Part shown: positions 54,299-64,000 of the stretch, one piece after another
How the letters are laid out: each line of letters starts with the position of its first letter
Position numbering within the stretch: position 1 is the first letter of the stretch
DNA from: Turbatrix aceti
Taxonomy: Eukaryota > Nematoda > Chromadorea > Rhabditida > Panagrolaimidae
NCBI GenBank assembly: GCA_963969345.1
Contig: OZ017770.1
Coordinates: 9,371,246 to 9,435,245 of the forward strand
DNA length: 64,000 nt
Reading direction: 5' to 3'
The notes under the pieces: generated by a model
What the model saw: the letters and a program-made list of their open reading frames with translations, nothing else
Databases searched by the model: none
What the model was told of the DNA's origin: nothing
Program-made: the position numbers and the translations under genes

Positions 54299-55820
54299 TT
54301 AAACTTGTAATGTTGCTCAAAATTAATATTTTTTCTCAGACATGCCTCGTTGCGAGGGACGTAGACTTGATTTACTAAAAAAATATTTTTATAACAATAT
54401 TAAAACTAATCCTCTTATCAAGCTGTTAAAATTCTTACACAACGCGCATGCGCTGGCGAGTTTAAGCTCTGATCATCAAAAAAACATACATACATACATA
54501 GATATACATAAACAACCACCTTTACTCCGAAACGACCGAGTTGATACGATCGACTGCTGCGCACAATCATGCCAAAACACACTAGTTGGTAGAGTTGAAC
54601 TCACTTTGTATCACGAATCCTGCGTTGGTCTTTGCTGCCTTTTACAAGTGGTTATTGCTGATGATTATGTTGCATCAGGCACAGCATGTGCTTTTTGGTC
54701 AATAGGGGAGAGGGGGGGGTTTGGTTTATCTTACCGGATGGATTCGGGTTGATACGTTTGATGCAGCGCTTCTGTCGAGCTATGACAGCTCACATAAATA
54801 ACTGTTTGCCTTTTTTTTCTAGCACAAAAGCATGTGTCCGTCTTGCTCATCGTTCCCTTTTCATCTTCTTTGTCATCATTTTTTGCTGTTCGGCAATTTT
54901 TTCCTATATTAGCCAGTCGGTATCTCTATTTTTTTTGGTATCTGCCTTTTTGTATCAACGGTGCCTTGTTTTCTATCATTGGGTCTTTCTATTTGGCAAT
55001 TAATTATACCCCTAGTCCGTTAATCCAAGATTTTTCTTTTCCTGTGCTCCTGACACAGCGCTGCCATACTTCTTTTGTGAAGTAAAACAGGCTTTCATCG
55101 GTACATACCTACTTTGTAGCGCTTTTCTTGAAACTACCTGGTGAATGATGCCTTCGGCACAGGATGCAACAAGTGAGCAGTTTACTATGTTGGCCATCAA
55201 TTATACCCCTAGTTTTTTACACAGTTAGATACACAGTTCAAATTTTTGGATAACTGTGTATTGCGGTGCTTTTATTCATTTATCTTCCTAAGTTGGTGAA
55301 TAACTAACGAGTTGTCCAATTTTATTTGCACAACAAATAGTGTTAACGGCTTGTTTTACTCTAAATTTTGGTTTAATCCTATTGGGTATGCTTTATTTTC
55401 CTAGTTTTTTTGTTTATTTATTTACCGTCCTTCTCAATGGTGAAGTGTCCCAAGACCCAATTCAAATACTGCCAAATGACGGTGACGTATTGCGAATTTG
55501 TCTCATGCTTGTCCAAAGATTAAAAATAAAGTGTATCAGGGAGTAACCACCAATTTTATTTTCTCAATTTTGCAGCATAGAAATGGATCCAAAAGCTTCA
55601 GGTCAACAGGGGCCCTCCTTAATTGGTTTTCTAGGTGATATTCGCTTACAACTCCTTGAAAAACCAGTACTGCATTATCACGTAAAACTTTGGCTGCCGT
55701 AAAACTTTGACGACAGCCAAAGTTTTTTATTTCTATTTGGCAATTAATTATACCCCTAGTCCGTTAATCCAAGATTTTCCTTTTCCTGGCTCCTGACACA
55801 GCGCTTCCATTCTTCTTTTG
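54299..55820 (+). repeat. Array body E (1.5 kb, doubly deleted)
   Basis: Lacks X1 and X2: it starts just before X3 (ATG 54342). It has a second deletion that removes X4 (the join near 55215, ...CCCTAGTTTTTTACACAG...). X5 (55340-55546) and X6 are intact. Confidence 0.85.
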
Positions 55821-56037
55821 TAACACTATTTTTCGCTATAATGTTACGTTTGATTTAGCAGGCTGAAGTAGAGTAACACTTTTTTTCGCTATAGTGTTAC
55901 GTTTGATTTAGCAGGCTGAAGTAGAGTAACACTTTTTTTCGCTATAGTGTTACGTTTGATTTAGCAGGCTGAAGTAGAGTAACACTTTTTTTCGCTATAA
56001 TGTTACGTTTGATTTAGCAGGCTGAAGAAGAGTAACA
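55821..56037 (+). repeat. 53-bp satellite block, four monomers
   Basis: Ends, as before body D, with the GAAGAAGAGTAACA variant, so D and F were copied together with their preceding monomer. Confidence 0.85.
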
Positions 56038-58796
56038 TTTTTCGTCACTATTTTATTACGTTTTGTTATTCATAGTTAGTGGGGCATTTCTGGTCGACGG
56101 GGGTGGGTATAAACGGCATTTTCGCCAAGTGTGTCAATCGGGCCGGACCGGACCGACAAGAATTTGATTTGTTGATCCCCCTGAAGCAAACTATTAAGAT
56201 GGAATTACAGGGATGTTTTTTTTAAATTGTGTTTTTATTTGCATTTTTATCAAAAGATATGTTCTGTTTGTGTGCGACCCAATGCCACTCCCAGCAACTC
56301 ACAGCGACCCACGGCACGACAAAATATTTGACCTGAGAAAATTTTTATGCTATGCCATGTCGCTTTGGTAAACAGATAACTCTTTTAATTTTCTGTAAAG
56401 AAAACGGCAATGTTGTTTGACTCGGATAACTGGCTTGCTTTCTGTGTAAATTTTAAAATTCAGAAACAATCCAAATTTCAGAGTAATGCTTCATAATGTT
56501 GTTTCTTAGGCATGCGCATGCGCATGCGTGTTTTTGATTTTTCTTTTGCTTGATCGATAGCCACTGGACTAAACACGTTTGTATTGAGTTTGCCAGTTCT
56601 TTTCACTTACGCTGACATCTAAACATTAGCAAAACACACCTCATGAAAAATCTCTTTGCCTAAATATTTCGTCTGCTGGGTATCTACACGTACACAAAAG
56701 CACAAATAGCTGATAACAATTTTTTTTTAAACTTGTAATGTTGCTCAAAATTAATATTTTTTCTCAGACATGCCTCGTTGCGAGGGACGTAGACTTGATT
56801 TACTAAAAAAATATTTTTATAACAATATTAAAACTAATCCTCTTATCAAGCTGTTAAAATTCTTACACAACGCGCATGCGCTGGCGAGTTTAAGCTCTGA
56901 TCATCAAAAAAACATACATACATACATAGATATACATAAACAACCACCTTTACTCCGAAACGACCGAGTTGACACGATCGACTGCTGCGCACAATCATGC
57001 CAAAACACACTAGTTGGTAGAGTTGAACTCACTTTGTATCACGAATCCTGCGTTGGTCTTTGCTGCCTTTTACAAGTGGTTATTGCTGATGATTATGTTG
57101 CATCAGGCACAGCATGTGCTTTTTGGTCAATAGGGGAGAGGGGGGGGTTTGGTTTATCTTACCGGATGGATTCGGGTTGATACGTTTGATGCAGCGCTTC
57201 TGTCGAGCTATGACAGCTCACATAAATAACTGTTTGCCTTTTTTTTCTAGCACAAAAGCATGTGTCCGTCTTGCTCATCGTTCCCTTTTCATCTTCTTTG
57301 TCATCATTTTTTGCTGTTCGGCAATTTTTTCCTATATTAGCCAGTCGGTATCTCTATTTTTTTTGGTATCTGCCTTTTTGTATCAACGGTGCCTTGTTTT
57401 CTATCATTGGGTCTTTCTATTTGGCAATTAATTATACCCCTAGTCCGTTAATCCAAGATTTTTCTTTTCCTGGCTCCTGACACAGCGCTTCCATTCTTCT
57501 TTTGTGAAGTAAAACAGGCAAGCATCGGTACATACCTACTTTGTAGCGCTTTTCTTGAAACTACCTGGTGAATGATGCCTTCGGCACAGGATGCAACAAG
57601 TGAGCAGTTTACTATGTTGGCCATCAATTATACCCCTAGTTTGTTAATCCAAGATTTTCCTTTTCTTGGCAACCCAACACAGCGCTTGAGTCAAATGCGC
57701 TTTTTGGATGCAAATTTTTGCCCGCAATTGTTTTTTTTAATTATTTTGTTTTGGCATCTGTGACATTGCGCAGAGTCCGTAGTCAATTGCATCTGTGGTC
57801 ATGGCCGAAAAGCGGACACAATCGGCCATGACATCAACCTTTCAGGGCCAGGTAGCTGTGTGCTGAAAGCGATGAGTTCAATGAGATTAGGTCTTTTACA
57901 AACTCGGGACACTAGTTGAAAGCTTTCAATCACTTCACAGGGAGTTCAAGAGTGATTACAAACGTCTAGAATCTGTGATTGATCGTGATTGTTTTCGGTG
58001 TTTGCTTATTCAGATCAGCAAGCGACGAAACTACTATTTTTTCGATGAATTCGTTTTTATTAGCACTTGCGTTTTTTTGGCTACGATCCTGTCAACTACC
58101 TAGTGAATGATGCCTTCGGTGGTCATCAACAACACTAAACATACGTTTTCTTGTAAATTAAGATGTTCTCCTGGCTTAATGGAACGACCCTTTTTTGCTA
58201 TTTTTCAACTTTGGCAAATTTTTGGATAACTGTGTATTGCGGTGCTTTTATTCATTTATCTTCCTAAGTTGGTGAATAACTAACGAGTTGTCCAATTTTA
58301 TTTGCACAACAAATAGTGTTAACGGCTTGTTTTACTCTAAATTTTGGTTTAATCCTATTGGGTATGCTTTATTTTCCTAGTTTTTTTGTTTATTTATTTA
58401 CCGTCCTTCTCAATGGTGAAGTGTCCCAAGACCCAATTCAAATACTGCCAAATGACGGTGACGTAATGCGAATTTGTCTCATGCTTGTCCAAAGATTAAA
58501 AATAAAGTGTATCAGGGAGTAACCACCAATTTTATTTTCTCAATTTTGCAGCATAGAAATGGATCCAAAAGCTTCAGGTCAACAGGGGCCCTCCTTAATT
58601 GGTTTTCTAGGTGATATTCGCTTACAACTCCTTGAAAAACCAGTACTGCATTATCACGTAAAACTTTGGCTGCCGTAAAACTTTGACGACAGCCAAAGTT
58701 TTTTATTTCTATTTGGCAATTAATTATACCCCTAGTCCGTTAATCCAAGATTTTCCTTTTCCTGGCTCCTGACACAGCGCTTCCATTCTTCTTTTG
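56038..58796 (+). repeat. Array body F (2.8 kb, long class)
   Basis: Nearly identical to D (lengths 2759 and 2760). X3 starts at 56770; X5 is at 58316-58522. It shares the extra G in X1. Confidence 0.85.
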
Positions 58797-59172
58797 TAAC
58801 ACTATTTTTCGCTATAATGTTACGTTTGATTTAGCAGGCTGAAGTAGAGTAACACTTTTTTTCGCTATAATGTTACGTTTGATTTAGCAGGCTGAAGTAG
58901 AGTAACACTTTTTTTCGCTATAATGTTACGTTTGATTTAGCAGGCTGAAGTAGAGTAACACTTTTTTTCGCTATAATGTTACGTTTGATTTAGCAGGCTG
59001 AAGTAGAGTAACACTTTTTTTCGTTATAATGTTACGCTTGATTTAGCAGGCTGAAGTAGAGTAACACTTTTTTTCGCTATAATGTTACGTTTGATTTAGC
59101 AGGCTGAAGTAGAGTACCACTTTTTTTCGTTATAATGTTACGTTTGATTTAGCAGGCTGAAGTAGAGTAACA
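58797..59172 (+). repeat. 53-bp satellite block between F and G
   Basis: Seven monomers with variants TTCGTTATAA, TTACGCTTGA and GAGTACCAC. Confidence 0.85.
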
Positions 59173-61417
59173 TTTTTCGTCACTATTTTATTACGTTTTG
59201 TTATTCTTAGTAAGGGGGCATTTCTGGTCGACGGGGTGGGTATAAACGGCATTTTCGCCAAGTGTGTCAATCGGGCCGGACCGGACCGACAAGAATTTTA
59301 TTTGTTGATACCCCTGAAGCAAACTATTAAGATGGAATTACAAGGATGTTTTTTTTTTAAATTGTGTTTTTATTTGCATTTTTATCAAAAGATATGTTCT
59401 GTTTGTGTGCGACCCAATGCCACTCCCAGCAACTCACAGCGACCCACGGCACGTCAAAATATTTGACCTGAGAAAATTTTTATGCTATGCCATGTCGCTT
59501 TGGTAATCAGATAACTCTATTAATTTTCTGTAAAGAAAACGGCAATGTTGTTTGACTCGGATAACTGGCTTGCTTTCTGTGTAAATTTTAAAATTCAGAA
59601 ACAATCCAAAATTCAGAGTAATGCTTCATAATGTAGTTTTTTAGGCATGCGCATGCGCATGCGTGTTTTTCATTTTTCTTTTGCGTGATCGATAGCCACT
59701 AGACTAAACACGTTTGTATTGAGTTTGCCAGTTCTTTTCACTTACGCTGACATCTAAACATTAGCAAAACACACCTCATGAAAAATCTCTTTGCCTAAAT
59801 ATTTCGTCTGCTGGGTATCTACACGTACACAAAAGCACAAATAGCTGATAACAATTTTTTTTTAAACTTGTAATGTTGCTCAAAATTAATATTTTTTCTC
59901 GGACATGGCTCGTTGCGAGGGACGTAGACTTGATTTACTAAACAAATATTTTTATAACAATATTAAAACTAATCCTCTTATCAAGCTGTTAAAATTCTTA
60001 CACAACGCGCATGCGCTGGCGAGTTTAAGCTCTGATCATCAAAAAAACATACATACATACATAGATATACATAGACAACCACCTTTACTCCGAAACGACC
60101 GAGTTGACACGATCGACTGCTGCGCACAATCATGCCAAAACACACTAGTTAGTAGAGTTGAACTCACTTTGTATCACGAATTCTGCGTTGGTCTTTGCTG
60201 CCTTTTACAAGTGGTTATTGCTGATGATTATGTTGCATCAGGCACAGCATGTGCTTTTTGGTCAATAGGGGAGAGGGGGGGGATTTGGTTGATTGTTTCT
60301 GCTGCTCAATTTTTGTTCTTACGTTTTACCCGGCGTTCTTTATTTACATATATGTATTTGTTATCCATCACTATTGTTTTACTCGTATAAATACTTGTCT
60401 GACAGATTGTTGTTATGTTCACATCTTCTTTTTGTTATGCCTTTTTGTATCGATTATGTTAAACGGGGCCAGGTAGCTGTGTGCTGAACGCGATGAGTTC
60501 AATGAGATTAGGTCTTTTACAAACTCGGGACACTAGTTGAAAGCTTTCAATCACTTCACGGGGAGTTCAAGAGTGATTACAAACGTCTGGAATCTGTGAT
60601 TGATCGTGATTGTTTTCGGTGTTTGCTTATTCAGATCAGCAAGCGACGAAACTACTATTTTTTCGATGAATTCGTTTTTATTAGCACCTGCGTTTTTTTG
60701 GCTACGATCCTGTCAACGACCTAGTGAATGATGCCTTCGGTGGTCATCAACAACACTAAACATACGTTTTCTTGTAAATTAAGATGTTCTCCTGGCTTAA
60801 TGGAACGACCCTTTGTTGCTATTTTTCAACTTTGGCAAATTTTTGGATAACTGTGTATTGCAGAGCTTTTATTAATTTATCTTCCTAAGTTGGTGAATAA
60901 CTAACGAGTTGTCCAATTTTATTTGCACAACAAATAGTGTTAACGGCTTGTTTTACTCTAAATTTTGGTTTAATCCTATTGGGTATGCTTTATTTTCCTA
61001 GTTTTTTTGTTTATTTATTTACCGTCCTTCTCAATGGTGAAGTGTCCCAAGACCCAATTCAAATACTGCCAAATGACGGTGACGTAATGCGAATTTGTCT
61101 CATGCTTGTCCAAAGATTAAAAATAAAGTGTATCAGGGAGTAACCACCAATTTTATTTTCTCAATTTTGCAGCATAGAAATGGATCCAAAAGCTTCAGGT
61201 CAACAGGGGCCCTCCTTAATTGGTTTTCTAGGTGATATTCGCTTACAACTCCTTGAAAAACCAGTACTGCATTATCACGTAAAACTTTGGCTGCCGTAAA
61301 ACTTTGACGACAGCCAAAGTTTTTTATTTCTATTTGGCAATTAATTATACCCCTAGTCCGTTAATCCAAGATTTTCCTTTTCCTGGCTCCTGACACAGCG
61401 CTTCCGTTTTTCTTTTG
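59173..61417 (+). repeat. Array body G (2.2 kb)
   Basis: Like A and B but retains the 235-bp segment with the CATGCG tract. X3 starts at 59905, X5 is at 60937-61143, and X6 follows. Confidence 0.85.
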
Positions 61418-61794
61418 TAACACTTTTTTTTCGCTATAATGTTACGTTTGATTTAGCAGGCTGAAGTAGAGTAACACTTTTTTTCGTTATAATGTTACGT
61501 TTGATTTAGCAGGCTGAAGTAGAGTAACACTTTTTTTCGCTATAATGTTACGTTTGATTTAGCAGGCTGAAGTAGAGTAACACTTTTTTTCGCTATAATG
61601 TTACGTTTGAATTAGCAGGCTGAAGTAGAGTAACACTTTTTTTCGCTATAATGTTACGTTTGATTTAGCAGGCTGAAGTAGAGTAACACTTTTTTTTGTT
61701 ATAATGTTACGTTTGATTTAGCAGGCTGAAGTAGAGTACCACTTTTTTTCGTTATAATGTTACGTTTGATTTAGCAGGCTGAAGTAGAGTAACA
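61418..61794 (+). repeat. 53-bp satellite block between G and H
   Basis: Seven monomers. The order of variants (CGTTATAA, GAATTA, GAGTACCAC near the end) partly repeats the F-G block. Confidence 0.85.
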
Positions 61795-63813
61795 TTTTTC
61801 GTCACTATTTTATTACGTTTTGTTATTCTTAGTAAGGGAGCATTTCTGGTCGACGGGGTGGGTAAAAACGGCATTTTCGCCAAGTGTGTCAATCGGGCCG
61901 GACCGGACCGACAAGAATTTTATTTGTTGATACCCCTGAAGCAAACTATTAAGATGGAATTACAGGGATGTTTTTTTTTTAAATTGTGTTTTTATTTGCA
62001 TTTTTATCAAAAGATATGTTCTGTTTGTGTGCGACCCAATGCCACTCCCAGCAACTCACAGCGACCCACGGCACGTCAAAATATTTGACCTGAGAAAATT
62101 TTTATGCTATGCCATGTCGCTTTGGTAATCAGATAACTCTTTTAATTTTCTGTAAAGAAAACGGCAATGTTGTTTGACTCGGATAACTGGCTTGCTTTCT
62201 GTGTAAATTTTAAAATTCAGAAACAATCCAAAATTCAGAGTAATGCTTCATAATGTAGTTTTTTAGGCATGTTGCTCAAAATTAATATTTTTTCTCGGAC
62301 ATGGCTCGTTGCGAGGGACGTAGACTTGATTTACTAAACAAATATTTTTATAACAATATTAAAACTAATCCTCTTATCAAGCTGTTAAAATTCTTACACA
62401 ACGCGCATGCGCTGGCGAGTTTAAGCTCTGATCATCAAAAAAACATACATACATACATAGATATACATAGACAACCACCTTTACTCCGAAACGACCGAGT
62501 TGACACGATCGACTGCTGCGCACAATCATGCCAAAACACACTAGTTAGTAGAGTTGAACTCACTTTGTATCACGAATTCTGCGTTGGTCTTTGCTGCCTT
62601 TTACAAGTGGTTATTGCTGATTATTATGTTGCATCAGGCACAGCATGTGCTTTTTGGTCAATAGGGGAGAGGGGGGGGATTTGGTTGATTGTTTCTGCTG
62701 CTCAATTTTTGTTCTTACGTTTTACCCGGCGTTCTTTATTTACATATATGTATTTGTTATCCATCACTATTGTTTTACTCGTATAAATACTTGTCTGACA
62801 GATTGTTGTTATGTTCACATCTTCTTTTTGTTATGCCTTTTTGTATCGATTATGTTAAACGGGGCCAGGTAGCTGTGTGCTGAACGCGATGAGTTCAATG
62901 AGATTAGGTCTTTTACAAACTCGGGACACTAGTTGAAAGCTTTCAATCACTTCACGGGGAGTTCAAGAGTGATTACAAACGTCTGGAATCTGTGATTGAT
63001 CGTGATTGTTTTCGGTGTTTGCTTATTCAGATCAGCAAGCGACGAAACTACTATTTTTTCGATGAATTCGTTTTTATTAGCACCTGCGTTTTTTTGGCTA
63101 CGATCCTGTCAACGACCTAGTGAATGATGCCTTCGGTGGTCATCAACAACACTAAACATACGTTTTCTTGTAAATTAAGATGTTCTCCTGGCTTAATGGA
63201 ACGACCCTTTGTTGCTATTTTTCAACTTTGGCAGATTTTTGGATAACTGTGTATTGCAGAGCTTTTATTAATTTATCTTCCTAAGTTGGTGAATAACTAA
63301 CGAGTTGTCCAATTTTATTTGCACAACAAATAGTGTTAACGGCTTGTTTTACTCTAAATTTTGGTTTAATCCTATTGGGTATGCTTTATTTTCCTAGTTT
63401 TTTTGTTTATTTATTTACCGTCCTTCTCAATGGTGAAGTGTCCCAAGACCCAATTCAAATACTGCCAAATGACGGTGACGTAATGCGAATTTGTCTCATG
63501 CTTGTCCAAAGATTAAAAATAAAGTGTATCAGGGAGTAACCACCAATTTTATTTTCTCAATTTTGCAGCATAGAAATGGATCCAAAAGCTTCAGGTCAAC
63601 AGGGGCCCTCCTTAATTGGTTTTCTAGGTGATATTCGCTTACAACTCCTTGAAAAACCAGTACTGCATTATCACGTAAAACTTTGGCTGCCGTAAAACAT
63701 TGACGACAGCCAAAGTTTTTTATTTCTATTTGGCAATTAATTATACTCCTAGTCCGTTAATCCAAGATTTTCCTTTTCCTGGCTCCTGACACAGCGCTTC
63801 CATTCTTCTTTTG
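61795..63813 (+). repeat. Array body H (2.0 kb, short class)
   Basis: Short class, lacking the 235-bp segment. X3 starts at 62301, X5 is at 63333-63539, and X6 ends about 63695. Followed by the shared tail. Confidence 0.85.
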
Positions 63814-64000
63814 TGAAGTAAAACAAGCAAGTGATGCCATACGGACACTGACCTTGGTTTCTGAAATCAGTATCCTATGGCATCATTGGAAAACCGTTTC
63901 AACGGAAACAGATTTTTTTCTTTCTATTTGCTTCAAGTTACAGTACATAGCTTTTAAGTCGAAAGGCTTACGAAGAGCGACTTCTTGCCTGCATTTGAGA
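63814..64000 (+). repeat. Start of the shared array tail
   Basis: GTGAAGTAAAACAAGCAAGTGATGCC and onward matches 24623-24810 with only a few differences; the window ends inside it. Confidence 0.85.

Overview
The window is AT-rich eukaryotic DNA with short introns (mostly 45-60 bp, GT-AG) and small genes on both strands. An F-box gene, a DUF229 exon, two FLYWCH-type zinc-finger genes and Pasha/DGCR8 together suggest a nematode. This is inference: no rRNA or other marker gene is present. All gene models were spliced by eye from reading frame, splice sites and phase.

1-11.3 kb is a gene-bearing flank. It holds a cysteine-rich gene (69-716, minus) with decayed copies, a small tail-anchored protein (2058-2602, minus), two uncertain plus-strand genes, and a FLYWCH gene (5670-7175, minus) whose intron carries an 846-bp inverted-repeat transposon with an 8-bp target duplication. 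A Tc1-like relic, a small Cys-rich gene and the complete DGCR8/Pasha gene (8570-10939, minus) follow, then an orphan terminal exon resembling a ubiquitin-conjugating enzyme.

11.5-26.2 kb and 51.1-64 kb hold two copies of one complex tandem array. 'Bodies' of about 1.5-3.1 kb (eight forward copies, A-H, plus one inverted partial copy) alternate with runs of a 53-bp satellite. The bodies contain exon-like open frames with splice sites, so they may be an amplified gene or unclassified element. A young LTR retrotransposon (15993-18143) with identical LTRs and a single Gag-integrase ORF lacking reverse transcriptase sits inside the satellite. Both arrays run into the same right-hand tail.

26.2-51 kb lies between the arrays. 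It contains a 550-bp palindrome, a DUF229 terminal exon, a 200-bp assembly gap, a FLYWCH gene, a duplicated pseudogene region, a zipperless bZIP-like gene, a complete GTPBP1/2-type GTPase (38420-40511, minus), a coiled-coil protein, a 402-residue proline-rich protein, an F-box gene and a truncated RTE-like retrotransposon. No tRNA, rRNA or CRISPR array was seen. The genes do not form an obvious pathway. The DGCR8 gene, its short downstream neighbour and the upstream orphan exon share a strand with 69-172 bp gaps and could be operonic.
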